This document shows positions 27,213-39,900 of a DNA stretch of 64,000 bases, one piece after another. Every line of letters begins with the position of its first letter. The first letter of the stretch is position 1. The DNA lies in NCBI GenBank assembly GCA_036583965.1, contig JAZBQD010000001.1:17801608-17865607 (forward strand), given 5' to 3'. The translations under genes were made by a program, and so were the position numbers. The notes below the pieces were generated by a model. It ran no database searches and was not told where the DNA came from. It saw only the letters and a list, made by a program, of their open reading frames with translations. This DNA is from Prunella strophiata (Eukaryota; Chordata; Aves; Passeriformes; Prunellidae).

Positions 27213-27270
27213 CGAGGAGGAGGAGGAGGAGGAGGAGGAGAAGGAGGAGGAGGAGGAGGAGGAGGAGGAA
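27213..27270. repeat. GGA/TCC microsatellite in promoter island
   Basis: This is a nearly pure purine tract of GGA triplets on the plus strand with one AAG interruption; on the minus (FAM53B) strand it reads as TCC. Such polypurine tracts in promoters can form triplex DNA. It explains the poly-Glu, poly-Arg and poly-Ser frames in this area. Confidence 0.9.
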
Positions 27271-27799
27271 ATGTGCTTGTCACTTCCTGAGCGGAGCCAG
27301 CGCCGGCAGAGCCCGGCCCGCACCTGCGGAGCGCCCGCCCCGGGGAGCCGCGCACCGGAGCGCTCGCTGCGAGGGGAGGCGGGGGAGACCCTCGGCTGCC
27401 GCCCCGAATGGGCATCCCGGGGTTAAACACCGCCAGAAAGGGCATGTGGGGGGGGAAAAAGTCCAAAAATAATAAAAAAGGGGGATTCGGGCAGCGGTGA
27501 GGCGCTGCCCGAGCGGGAGCCGCGGGCTGGAGCTGGCAGCGCTGCCGCGGCATCAGCGCCCGCACCCGGCCCCGCCGGCCCGGGATGCTGCGGGCGCGGC
27601 TCGAGTGGGGCTCCGCGCCCGTTCGGAGGCCGAGAGTGACTCCTGGTGGCACGGCCGGCCCGGGGAGGAGCAGGAGAACTGGACTCACCATTGAAGGGTC
27701 CCCGCAAGAAGTAGAGCTGAAGTGTTGGCACATCACAGGTGGACACCATGCGCCCCTGCACCCGCCAGTGAATGAAAATCCCGCTCCTCTCACCCTCTC

Positions 27800-28165
27800 A
27801 TAGAGTCATTGGTTTGGGTTGCAAAGGATCTTTAAAGATCGTGTAGTTCCACCCCCTGCCATGGGCAGGGATGCCTTCCACTATCCCAGGCTGCTCCAAG
27901 CCCCATCCAACCTGGCCTTGGACACTTCCAGGGATCCAGGGGCAGCCACAGCTTCTCTGGGCACTCTGTGCCAGGGCCTCCCCACCCTCACAGGGAACAA
28001 TTCCTTCCCAATATCCCATCTAACCCTGCCTCCTGTCAGTTTGAAGCTGTTCCCCCTTGTCCTGTGAGTCCAGTCCCTTGTCCCAAGTCCCTCTTCAGTT
28101 CCCTAGAAGCCTGTTTGGGAAGGGGCCAGTGTGTCCCCTGCAGCAGTGAGAGGTAAATCTGCTTG
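27800..28165 (-). mobile_element. CR1 LINE 3' fragment
   Basis: It begins CATAGAGTCATTGGTTTGGG and runs through TCCCAATATCCCATCTAACC to the CCTTGTCCTGTGAGTCC body. It abuts the right edge of the FAM53B promoter island, so it was inserted just upstream of that promoter. Confidence 0.88.
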
Positions 28166-31100
28166 GCTTCACGTGGCTTTAGCAGCAGCGAGCTCTCAGT
28201 GCCATTTCCCATCCACCCAGGCTGCAGCACGCACAGCATGCGGGCTCCTCCCGAGAGCGAGCGGAACGAGCGAACAAGGAAACTACATGACAGCTAAAAG
28301 GAAGATTTAGGGCTCATTACAAAACAGAGCCCAAACATTAATCTTAAACATGTGTGAGCAGACAACACAGATGCCATCAGGAATGAATCTGGGGCTGAAT
28401 TTCATCCACCCGGCTGGATGGCCGGGCACGGTGCTGGGGGTGGCATGTAGGGACAAGTAAGGGCATGAATGGCAAGAGAGGCTGTAGCTGTGAGCTCAGC
28501 AGTGCTCCCGGTGTCCTGCCCTGCTGTGCACTGCCCAGGACAACAAATTACTGTCGAGGAAGACTTGTCAGTTAGTATTTGATGCAGTGAAGAAGTTAAG
28601 AGGGAAGCAAGCAGAAGCAGGGGGCAGATCCCTAACAAGGGAGCAGCTCCCACCAATGCAGTGAGGGCTGATCTCAACAAAAGTGGCTCCGTGCTCAGTG
28701 CACATAAAATTGAACAGGAGTGGCCAGTCTGAGTGGGTGATGAACAGTGAGAAGGGTTTGATGATGTGAAGGGGCTTTTGCATCATGTTCCTCCATCCCA
28801 CTCAGTATTTGCTTTTCTTATCACGTGTTGAGACTGGTAGCAATAAAACACTTGCTAACTCCTTTTCCAGAACTTCGGGAATCAAGTCTGAAAATGTTTT
28901 TTTATGGTTTCCCAGTGGAATATTTCAGCAATAAAGCTCAGAGCATAATTGAATCCATTCCCGTGGCAGCCCTGGGCTCCAAGACTCAAGCAGAAAGTTG
29001 TTTTCTGTCTGCTTCTGCAGCTCCCTCCAAACCCAGCATTTTCTGCCTCTCATCCTCTGTGCTTCCCAACAGATGAGCTGGCTGTGGAGAATTCCCAGCA
29101 CGTGTGAAAGCCTGTTGCTGAAGCACAAACCTGTTTTCCACAGACAGTATTTTCAGTAATGCTGTTCAAATAACTGGCTGCCCATAGGCCCTTTTTCAGG
29201 ACAGTGCTTTTTCCCTTTGTCAGAAGGGGGGAAAAGAAAAGAAATAACTTTCAAACTTTAAAGAACTGGCCAAGAGAGTTTATTCTTCATGGACAGAAAA
29301 ATTCATTCAGTTCATTTGTGAGCTGATTTAATTTGTGGTTTTGTCTCAGATGTCAGTGCCTTTGCTACCCACTGACTGGGAGCCTTCCTGATGGGGATGG
29401 AAACTGTGGATAGGAAAAAATCTGGTGATCCCCACGGTCCTTCTGAAGTGATTCTGGGGTCCAAGCCATTAAGACAAGTCAATGTAGCAGTGCTAAGCCC
29501 TGTGGATAGGCAGCATTTCCTTCACTTCCAGTACACAGGATCTGGCTGCTGTTACAGCCTTCTTTCCATGTAGCCTTTCCAAAGCTTCACTGTCTCTCCA
29601 GTTTGTTGTTATTCATGTCATATGCACCAAGGTTAGCAAAAATTTCAGAAGTTTGTGCCCTTCCCAGTTATTTATGGGTGTATTCTTCTGCTTCTCCTGC
29701 CTGGCAAAAACACAGGTAAGGGCTTGCTCAGGGCCAGAGAGTCAGAGTGTCCCAGCCACAGGCTGATGTCCCAGTCACCCAGCTGTGCTGGGTACCACAT
29801 ACTTACAGGGACATGTTGGCTACACCAAAGGTCTCCAATGACACCAAATGGAGACCAGCTTCAGAGCCACCCTCCAGTTTCAGGGGAAATCCTCAAACTC
29901 ACAAAATCCTCATAACAGCAAACAGAAGTATTTTTAACAAATATTTCACACCCAGGGAATGAGTACATCTCAGTAACATGATCAATGTGCTCTGTGTCAG
30001 GAAATACCTGAATCACAGATGCCCTAAACAGGTGAGGCATTGCTGTGCAGAGGGTTGAGATGAGGAGTGTAGCTCTGACTACATTTGGCATACAATGGGA
30101 TTTCCACCAAACTTAAAAATCCCTTTTTTGTGTCACAGGCCATTTGCTGCACACATGCAACAGCTTTGTGTCTGCTGCCTCCCTCCCTGCCTTGGCAGAG
30201 GCTGTGACACCTGATCTGGGCGCCTCAGACTGGGAGCAATGGAAACATTGATGGATAAAATAAATAGGCCATGAAATAACATATGGGAGCCTGAATGTGC
30301 TCATCACTTTGTCAGCCACGTTTGGGTCTGAATTGGTTTAAGTTAAGCCCAGAGTTATTTGTCCATCATCCACAAAGCTTGAGGCAGCTGCAGACATGCC
30401 CCAAAGCATCACCCTCCCTTGGATAAGCAGCAGTGCAGCACCCATGGAGTCGAGGAGCCCTGGGGTAGGGCAGCAGCCAGCAATGCTAATTACTACTGAA
30501 AATTGGGGTGAAAGATCCTTCTGCTTGAATTTCAGTCCTCAGCCCTATCAACAGCTAAAATTTCTTGATACAAACACACTCTCCTCACCTCTACTTGACA
30601 CATGACACTGTCCATGCATACTTGGCTGCTGCAGTGACTGTGCTGAGGTTTGTGTCTCTTCCCTCACTGGGCTCTATTAGCTCTGGTTCCCCAGCACGGG
30701 CGCATGCACTTGTAATTACCCAGAATTTATGTGTTACCTGGCAGCAGCTGGTTTGCCTGACAGCACTCAGCTTAATTTCCAGTAACACAGAAATGGGCTC
30801 ATTTCAAGCTATACTGTTACCTAACAAATGGAAATGAAGCCACAGGTTGGCTTTTCCCTTATTTGTGTTAAACAAAACAGCGTTCCTTTTCCTCCTTTGT
30901 CTGCAGGCTATAACACCTCATCCCCTTTCACTGAAAGCCCGTGGTAGCCATTAATTGCTCCTCAATTTAGCTGCTACCGCAAGGGTTAGGTCATGCTCAA
31001 CCTACTTGCAGCCAAAGCATGGGATGGAGCCGTGCAGCACCCATTCAGCCCGAGCAGGTAACTGTGCAGGGCAGCCTCCCCCTCCTCTCATCCCAGAAAA

Positions 31101-31973
31101 GGCAGCAAGCAACAGGAACTCAAAGGCAGATCTCCATGCAGCTTTGCAAAGCCCTGGCCCAATTATTTTCTTTGTGCTCTCCACGTATTTTACAGGAGAT
31201 GATTCCATACATTGAAATGCTTGGAGGGCCTATAAAAGAAAGCAATTGTTGTTGCAGCAAGCCATGTTCTCCACCTCTCGGCATGCTAAGATCAGGGAAG
31301 CAATCCTAGTGCCAAAACACTGAAAATTTTGCTGTATGTTGCTAAATACCACACTTAAAGATTTTGTCTGGTATGGAAATAACACAAAATTTGGCAGCCT
31401 TATACCCTGGCTCACAGCAGAACAGACACAGCAGAGTATATGCACAGGCAGATTTTCCTCACAATGGCTACAGTGCTGCCAGTGCATTCCTGGAATGCAG
31501 AAATACATGGAAGCCACTGTCAGTGATGAAGAGAAGCATGCTGTGCCTAATGCACCAGAAAAGCTATTCAGGAACTTGTCCTTACATAAAAATAACTCCA
31601 AAGAGGCTGTGTCAGCTCAGCTGTGTAGCTTTGCAGGTATCTGTTTGCTGTGCCCTGCACACCTGGCCTCACCCTGCACTCCTGGGTACAAAGTGGTTCT
31701 AACTGAGGGATTTCAGTTCATCCCCTCATTTGCCCATTCATTTGACTCTTTGGGCTCACAGATTTCACAGCCAGTGCAGAACTGAAATAATTTTGATATG
31801 AATTGTATGAGAGAACACTGTTTGCTCTGCAGAGAATCACACCTGAGATCTGTGTGGTGGGACATGCACTTCCTCACCCAGGTATAATGAGCCCTGCTGT
31901 AAACAGCAACTGCAGGTTTAAAAACCCAACTATCTGAAAGTTCCTTTTGAACATTGGTTGGAAAAGTACAAAG

Positions 31974-32002
31974 TAAACAAACAAACAAACAAACAAAAAA
32001 AA
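31974..32002. repeat. AAAC microsatellite with A run
   Basis: About six AAAC units are followed by an A-rich stretch. Confidence 0.85.
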
Positions 32003-32464
32003 CCCCACAACCCTGGATCTCCTTTGTTATAGGTGTTAAATACCTCAAATCCTGTGATACAATCAAGGCAGCTGGCTATTCCCAGATTTCAGAAATGGTG
32101 TTGCAACAGGGGGTTTGAATTCAAGAAGGTGAGCCCATAATGCAAACAGCTATTTCAGCCTCAATAATGCTTTGCAATGATAATCTCAATAATGATTTGC
32201 AGGAATATTCTCCTGATGGGACAGAGAGCCTGTAATCACATGCTGCATCACTGCTGGCCCTGTCTGGAAAAGCAGCTGCCATAATTCTGTTGGTGTTTCT
32301 GATGTAACCCAGCAGCTCTTAAAAAACAGTTGTAGCTCCCAGAAATTCTTCATGTTACACCACAAAATTATACTGAGTTTCAAGAAGAGAATATTCATTT
32401 CATATCTCCTAAGCCTTCAAAAAAGAAAAATCAACCTTCAGAAAAACAGCCTATGGACAGCACT

Positions 32465-32592
32465 GCAGGCCAGGCTGGGGAGGGTTTGGAGTAACTTGGT
32501 TTAGTGGAAGGTGTCCCTGCCCATGGTAGGGGGTTGGAATGAGATGATTTTTAAAGTCCATTCCAACCCAAATTACTCTGGGATTCTATGAC
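32465..32592 (+). mobile_element. CR1 LINE 3' tail
   Basis: GGTGTCCCTGCCCATGG and CATTCCAACCCAAATTACTC, then GGGATTCTATGA, form a CR1 3' end. Confidence 0.85.
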
Positions 32593-32968
32593 TATTCCTG
32601 CTCCTTAAGAACCATCAAATGAACATGCCTCTCTTGCAGATAACAAGCTGGTCACCAAAGGGAAGTCAAGAAGTAAGGAAACATTATCCTTCCCTCTGAA
32701 ATTTCTGTGTTCATTCAGTTGTGCCATGATTTTCATGTCTGGTATTTCTCACTTTTTAATCCCTATAAAAATGATTACAGGAGTACTTATTTCAAGAAAG
32801 TACTGTGATGCTGAAAGGGCAAAGGCTTTCTGTCTTGAGAACCCATTTACCTGACACTCTAGCAGAGTCCCTATGTGTAGAAACTCTCCTAGAACAGACA
32901 TCTCAAATCAATAATTATTTCATTAATATCACTTGTTCACCTCGCTCAGATATTTCATCCCTGACAGT

Positions 32969-33036
32969 TCAGCTCTGTGATAAGCCCCATAAAATTCCAG
33001 TGTAAAAGGCTCCAAGCTCTTTCAGTAGCACAAACC
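32969..33036 (-). CDS. Candidate alternative terminal exon of EEF1AKMT2
   Basis: After an ATTGCAG acceptor, the phase matching exon 5 gives a first Gly, then FVLLKEL and then 14 unrelated residues and a TGA stop. The first eight residues resemble GFELLEEL, the start of the mammalian last exon, but the following PTPKF and FGG segments are absent. It may be a diverged or alternative last exon, or chance. If used, the protein would be 209 residues. Confidence 0.22.
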
Positions 33037-36000
33037 CTGCAATGAATTCAATGGCCTGTCCCAGTAAATGTCCTCAAAAGAGAATCCCTAAGCACAGTTT
33101 TCTTGGCAATAGGAGAAATAGGAGCCAGGTTTGAGCTGTACCAAGCACAGATGTTGGTGGAGGATGCTTTGTTTGGGCTCAGGCACTAAAAGCCATCCTT
33201 AATCTACCAGGAATAAAAGGTCAGTCCTGAGAGAATTTCACCCTTCAGCATGCTGTCAATGAACCAGGGAACACAAACCCTTTCTGTTCTGCCCACGTTC
33301 TATGCAAAACCACTCCAGGAAGGTTTGCCAGCTCTGCAGCATCATCCAGCCTAAACTCAGTCCTGCAGGAACAGCCTGTGGGCTCAGCCCCCTCTGGGAT
33401 CCATGGAAGATGCTCATTTTACTACCCACAAACCTCATATTTGACAGTGAAATCACAGACAGAGCTTTCAGATAGCAAAACAATAGGAGTGAAACGTGTT
33501 TCAAAAGCTGCATTTATTCTCCTGCATTTAATCTGGAACCAAGCTGGGTAGTCATGAGGTTCAGCCTTCAGGAACCACCATGCAGCACTCCCCCAGCTTC
33601 CAGCAAAGACTTGCTCCTCCTAATCACTGCTTATTCCTCTGCCTCTTTTTCCGAGTTTTTTCACTGAAATGCATCAACATTTAGAGATCACACCAACATG
33701 AACTGCCCCAAATCAAGGACAGTCTTGGACAAGTAATTTCCAAATCCTCATGGCCAAAAACACCCCACTGCCTAAGTCAGTATTTGAGCAGCTACCTAGA
33801 CTCCATTCATCCAGAAAATGCCAGGTTTCCAACAGAGCAAATTTTAAATACTAAGCCTTTGGTTACTGTTGCCTTAAAATAAAGCTCCTAAAACTTGTTT
33901 TACAAGCATTTTTCTGCCCTCCAGTGATACCTGGAAGTTCTTGGGACTGAAGGAATATGCAAACTACAGATGCAGAAATCCTTATTTTCAGGCAATTTTA
34001 AGAAGCTTATTTTTTAGCTTTACAAGTTATATAAAAATATTACCCAGAGAACAAAAACTAATAATAATCAATTCTGTGAAGAGGAGAAAACAAGCCTTGC
34101 CCTGACCCTTACATATCTTATGGAGTAGGAATCTATGGTTAAATTCCAACTAACTGATTAAAAGAAAATCTATGACAGTCCTGATTTTATTTTCATTCCA
34201 TGATTAAATACACATCATGCCTTCATTAGCAAAAATTACAGATGGGAATAAAACAGATGCCCAAAACACATCCTGCCAGAGTCCTTGAAAATTAAAATTT
34301 CCTTGTATTAACTTTACCTGATGCCAAAAATGTCACAGGCTTTTTACTGAGGCTGTTATCTAGTAGTGTACTTTGAATCCTTTGTAGTACTATGCTAAAA
34401 AAATCCTCTGTTTGGATTCCCAGTTACATTTCCTAGCATTCCAGCTGGCTGCTGGGCAGGGCCAGAACACAGGACTACAACAGTTACCCAAATGGTAACA
34501 GGCCCTTGCTTTTGGCACTCAGGTTAGAACCCAAGTCTGGCCAAATATGCAAAGAATTATTCTGGGATTGAATTTTTTCAGCATTGCTGATAAACCATTC
34601 TCCCAATTGAATATATTTCATTTTGCAAAAAAAGATGCAGCAGTAAGATTCCTACCTTGAAGACATCAACAGATGGATCACAGAGGGAGGACTCACCACT
34701 GTGCAAAATAATGCCTTGATTCCTATCCTGGGAAAGGACTGGAAGTATTTATTGACCCTTAAAGATCTCCTGAGCTCTGGGAACGAGGAGAAGTGTGGAA
34801 AGTAGGAGAAGCAATTCCCTGATAAGCAAACATGACCTTGCCTGTGAAACAAAACCTGATTGCCTAAGAGGGCCTCCTTGATGTTTGAAAGAACAAGTTT
34901 ATTGTCACCTGCAAATGTGTTTGTTGAGGCATGAAGAAATCTCATTTTCCTGCCTTTCAAGCAACAGCAATATTCTGAGATTACAAAACAGAAGAAATGA
35001 AGGCAATGAAATTGAGCAAAAGGATTGCACACAGAAGTTTAAAAAATACACATTATAAAAAAGGAACAAGGAATAGATAGTTATGCTTTGAATTCTTTTG
35101 GATTTATGCAGTTAAAATCCACCCTGAGAAATTCACTGGAAAACTTCTTGTCATTGTGGCTCTAAAGACATTCCCACATTATAGGTTAATAATGAAGGAG
35201 GCACATGTCACACACCAGAGGCTGCAACATCACACCTTTATGTATTCATGAGATCAGGGAAAGGAACTGACCAGGCATGAACACACTCAGGAAAGGGAGA
35301 CTTAAAAAACTCCCTCTGTGGGAAAAGAGCTGAGCTACTTCAGAGGAGACACAATTATGCTAAGTCTGAGAACCTCAGAAAATCTGAATTTAAAGTACCA
35401 ACTGGTCCTTTTTTGAAAGTGCTGTGGATTTTGTATTCATTCCCCTCCCTAACAGCTACCCTTGTGTTCATTAAAGATCCAGCATTCACACTGCAAAAGC
35501 TTGTTCCCTATTCCACTGCACAGCAGAGAGATGAGATTTTGCTTTGTAGGATACTTTTACTTCTATAGGTCACTGCTTACCAGCACAGAAATTAAATATC
35601 TGACTAATCTTTATGTTTCAAACACAAATGCCATTCAGTTATATTGGTCTCTGTATTTAGCACATCTGATTTCCCTCTCTCTTACAAACTTGCAGCTTCC
35701 CTGAAACAAGTGAGGTTGTAGCAAGGACACAATTTATGGGTAAATTATGCAAAGCTGAAATGTTTCTAGGGCAATGTTTTATAGTCCCTTAGAGCTCCAT
35801 ACATAGTATTTTACAGTGCACTCGAAAAGCATTTATTTACACACGTGTCTGAGGTTTTCTGTCAGGTTTAAAGTTCAGACTTTTCTCATCTAATCTAATT
35901 TGTCCAAGATGGATGGCCTCACTTTTTTCCTTTGGAAAACCAATGCTGTTACACTGTTTCCAATTCTTCCTCCAAAGCAAAACTTGGGTGTTGGCAGCTC

Positions 36001-36764
36001 CTCCAGAATATCAAATCCTGCCAGACAGAAATTGAAATGCTTTTATTAGAAGGAAGTTGTTTTATTCGCCTCTTGGATAACCCTTTGCAAACCATTCTTT
36101 ATTTGTCTGGAAAACTTGCAAGTCAGTTAATCTGTGAGTTTATAGGACTGTATTGTTACACTGCACCACTGCTTTGTACAGCTGAAACTCTTCCATGGAT
36201 AATAAAAATCCTAGCTGGCTGACTTGCACAAATTAATGGCAGAAAAGATGAGAACTTGCCAGTAATTTTGGTTCCCCAGAAGGGATGGTTGTTTCAGATC
36301 CACACTGAGTTTCAAGCCTCAGGCATGAGATTCAGGAGCTGACTGGCATGCAAAAAAAACCTCCTAGATGGATCAAAAGTGATAGTAAAGGTCACAGACT
36401 TGCCAGTTCTCCTAAACATGGGTAACAATGTTACCCCAATTTCAGAACAATCAAAGGGTGAACTGGGTCTGGTAATCAAGGACCCAGAAAGTATCAGCCA
36501 GCCACACACACTTTCCCAGGGTGATTAGACTGAAATTCCCAGCCTCCAAAGCATCAGGAAACCTGTCCTCCCTTGGCACTGGCAAACACAGGAGTGGTAA
36601 TTCCTGAGGAAAACAGAGGGAAGACAGGCTGGAGCATTTACTAATCACTTCACCTCCTCTAATCCTGATCTGGGAAAGTCAATATGCTAACACACACATT
36701 AAAATTCCCTCATCCCTTCCTTCAGCAACCCCACGTTGGCAGAGGGCTCTGTTCAGCTGCCTAC

Positions 36765-36981
36765 CTTCTCTGAACTCGTTCAGCAGCTCCTCCTTGGTCC
36801 AGTTGCAAGAGGTGATGAGGAAGAGGCCCTCTGGTTTCAGCACCCTGCCCAGGGATCCCACGTACAGCTTCCGCTTCCCCACCGCGTCACCGGGGTCCAG
36901 GCTAATGGCATCAAAAGTCCCCTTGTCAATGCAGATGTCAAAGCCTGACAGCTCAGCTGAGGGTGCCAGGAAGTCTTCCAC
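36765..36981 (-). CDS. EEF1AKMT2: EEF1AKMT2 exon 5
   Basis: It encodes VEDFLAPSAELSGFDICIDK and continues to SCNWTKEELLNEFRE, ending in the first base of a Gly codon before a GTAGGC donor. The frame remains open past the donor for only a few residues of no family similarity, so a further exon is expected at lower coordinates. Confidence 0.94.
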
Positions 36982-39900
36982 CTAAACCAGAAGTCTGCAG
37001 CTGTGAGAACAATCTTCTACTCCTGAATCTTTAGTGCAAAGCAAGACTTTAGGATGCAAAGCTGCAATCCTGGCAATGGGTGTGTTCAGGGAGGGGTAAC
37101 TCACAGTGCCCTGGCAGCTTCTTTCTTCTCTACACATTGTGTGATGATCTATTTGCTGTAATCTAAACTCAAACTAACACACTTGAAGCTCATTCTTTAA
37201 ATCATTAGTTGTACTTTGATCCCTGCCATGTGCCAGGCACTGCACAAATGCAGGAGAACTGACAGAGCCTGCCACAAAGAGATTTTACAGCTGACACACA
37301 GGAGCAGAGACATCACACAGGTAGGGAGCAGGAGGGTAGAACAGCACAGCAGAGCTCAGAATGACAGGCAGCCACAGAATCCCAGCATGGCTGAGGCTGG
37401 AAGGGGCCTTTGGAGGTCATCAGCTCCCACCCCTGCTCCAGCAAGGCCTCTCAACCTTCCTGCTGCTCAGCTAATGGCAGGCATTCTATCACCCAAGGAT
37501 TTCTTCCTCTACCTCAAGTCTGAAATTCACAATGTAGCAGCTAAAATACAGAACTTGCCACTTGGTAAACCACTGCTCTGCTTGCCTGTTCCAAGCAGGG
37601 AAGTTCTTGTTAGCTTTAATGACTATTACAAATAAAAAGCAAATAAAGACCAAAAATCTTCCCGTAAATAGATTTATTTGGATAGAGTTCTCTCACAAAT
37701 GAATCTCAAAAGACATCATTCATTTAGTACACTTAGGTACATCTGAATATCAATTAGCTTGTTTAATCTTGGGCTCAATTGCTTTCTATTTCCTCAATTA
37801 CCTTTCTCTCAAGACTTACCTTTAATTTAATGTTAGACATCCCTTCTTTCTCTCTTACTTTTTCTGAAAGCTGTATTGCAGAAGGTGAATAATCAATCCC
37901 TGTGAGATTCATGTAGCCAGACTTTGCCTAGACAGAAGCAGAGAATCTTAATCAGTGTGCTAGCAATTGTTTTTATCCAGCCAGAACATTCCCTACCTAT
38001 AATCCATCTCATTTTTCCTCCTCTTAATAACAGGAAAAAAAAAACACAACTCACCTTTTACTCATTTTTATACCTATTACAAGAGCTCAATAGCTGAATG
38101 AGCTGAAATAACTTTATTCTGCCAAAAAGCCTCACCAAAAGGACTGGTGACTGAAAGCTGGTTTATGTCAAGTGGAAAACTGAGCACTACTGGGAAAAGT
38201 AACACCCTGGAGGGGAACAGGCTCTCTTATCTGCACCAAAAGTAACTTAGAAACCAGGAATTTTCAATGATGACATGTGACAGATGCTTCAAAATAAGGA
38301 AAAAAATATCTCTGACATGCAGCATTGGAGATTGAGCAATTATTTGGTTTATAACCCAAATTATAGAGCCAAAAGATGTAATACATTGCACTGGGACAGA
38401 AATCCACTGCAAAATCATACATTTTTCTAATTATTCATGCTAATGTCTATTTGAATACAACTATTTGCATGCTGCCAGGTGTCTGTATCAGCAATTTTCA
38501 GGCAGGTTATGCACCACATATAATAGCACACAGAGACTTTGTTAATCTAAGTTTGCTGGAGATAAGGATAACTCAGTTTGGGGAACTCAGTGAGATCCCA
38601 GCAGCCCTTTGGCAAAGCAGGTGGGCTCCTGGCATCAGCTGGAGCTGGGCACATGGGAGGGGAGCAGGGACACATGTCCTTGCTCTGAGGTAGAGGACTG
38701 AAGGGACCAGCTCAAGGTAGAAGGCAGAAGCTCAGGGTATCCCACATGTCTGGCAAGATCCAAACCTGATGGAAGAGCTCTGATCCTCTGGCCAGCTGCA
38801 GGCTGTCACAGCAGAGCCAGGGAGGAGGCTGGGGTTTGGAAAAACACACGGAGTGCTGTTAAGCAACCAGCTGCCTGTCTGCTTGTTCCAGAGGCTGACA
38901 CCTCAACTGCCAGGAAAACGATGAGGAGTTTCCACAAGTGTCCTTCCTCCTTGCAGCAGCCCCTCAGGCCTGAGCCTGGTGCTAACCAGCTGTTCTGAGC
39001 TGAGGGCTAATTGCAGCTGAACACAAAGACACCGTTGTTTGCATGGGATGGAGAACATTTATTGCTCAGGCTCCTGCCCACGTTCCTCCCTGGAGCAAAG
39101 CAGGCTTCCTCAGATGCCTGTGCTGAAGGTTTGGGGGTGGAGGAGTGGTTCCCACAACAGCTCCTCTGTTTGCAGAGGAAAGGCTTGAGTCACTTCAGGG
39201 AGTTCCCATTCACTCCTCTGGTCTCGGGGGCAGAGAAGGAAGGTTTAGAGATAAACAACATTAAATGCTGCAGAACCTGTAGGGCCTGACTGTGACAGGA
39301 AGGGATCCTTCACTTGTGCCAAACGTGACCATGCTGCACCCTGCAGCTGGCCTGCTGCCCTGGAGGTGATTTTACAGCACTCTGCTGCTGCTTGAAGCAG
39401 CACATTGAAATGCAGAAAGAGTTTGGAACATTATCAGCTCTGCCCCGTGTTTAGGGCCTGACACCCCCAGCTGGTGAACACTCCCCACTTCAGAGATTAT
39501 TCAATCTTCAATATTGGTGGCTCCCACATTAGTTATAAAAATAAGAGGAGGTCAGAGCTTTCTGTGGCAGCAAGGTTTCCTCAGAAGAGCTGGAATTTTT
39601 GGAAGGCAAAAGAATTATGTCACGACTCCAAGCTCCCAGATCCCTGAAGTTCACAGGGGTAGGACCACAGCCTACCAAACATAAAAAAACAGCAAGGGGT
39701 GCCACTTATGTGATACTTATGTACCCTCAAGTAGCTCCCTTGCAGAGAGCTGCTACTAATGTCCTCTGTGACTGAGTTTTTTCCAGTATTCTCATTTCTA
39801 TCCCATGATGGAGTCCAACTCCAGTGGCAGAACAGTCCTATGGTAGCTGCCAAAAGAATTCCAATTGATTTCCAAGCCTTGCAGCTAACACACAAAAAAT

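Larger units (their letters stand above)
26290..27760 (-). promoter_or_regulatory. FAM53B: CpG island, presumed FAM53B promoter and noncoding exon 1
   Basis: The stretch is very rich in G+C and CpG, in contrast to its flanks, and lies upstream of the minus-strand FAM53B gene where its first exon is expected from synteny. Several minus-strand splice donors sit in or beside it: GTAAGC with GT complement at 27,090-27,091, GTGAGT near 27,687, GTAAGG near 26,230 and GTACGT near 26,275. Any of these could end a noncoding exon 1. Long open frames on both strands here (up to 490 codons) are composition artefacts of GC-rich DNA. The exact transcription start cannot be read from sequence alone. Confidence 0.65.
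28170..36764. other. Noncoding stretch between FAM53B promoter and EEF1AKMT2 exon 5
   Basis: By synteny this should hold the 3' end of EEF1AKMT2 and the gap to FAM53B. It contains one CR1 fragment (32,465-32,592), an AAAC microsatellite and AT-rich unique sequence. The only possible coding piece I see is the weak terminal-exon candidate at 32,969-33,036, listed separately. Confidence 0.6.

Noticed and set aside
26321..27793. A 490-codon minus-strand open frame and 317-348 codon frames on both strands
   Set aside because: They lie in a CpG island, overlap on opposite strands, and are rich in Pro, Arg, Ser and Gly with homopolymers from the GGA tract. No family motif is seen. This is expected of GC-rich DNA with few stop codons.
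32000..32053. Minus-strand AG followed by GFEVF as an EEF1AKMT2 last exon
   Set aside because: Only the first three residues match and the frame runs into the AAAC repeat.
36312..36509. Minus-strand MFRRTGKSVTFTITF, faintly like the FGGRSGNSV tail of EEF1AKMT2
   Set aside because: The preceding residues do not match ELPTPKF, there is no suitable acceptor in phase, and the similarity is only a few residues.
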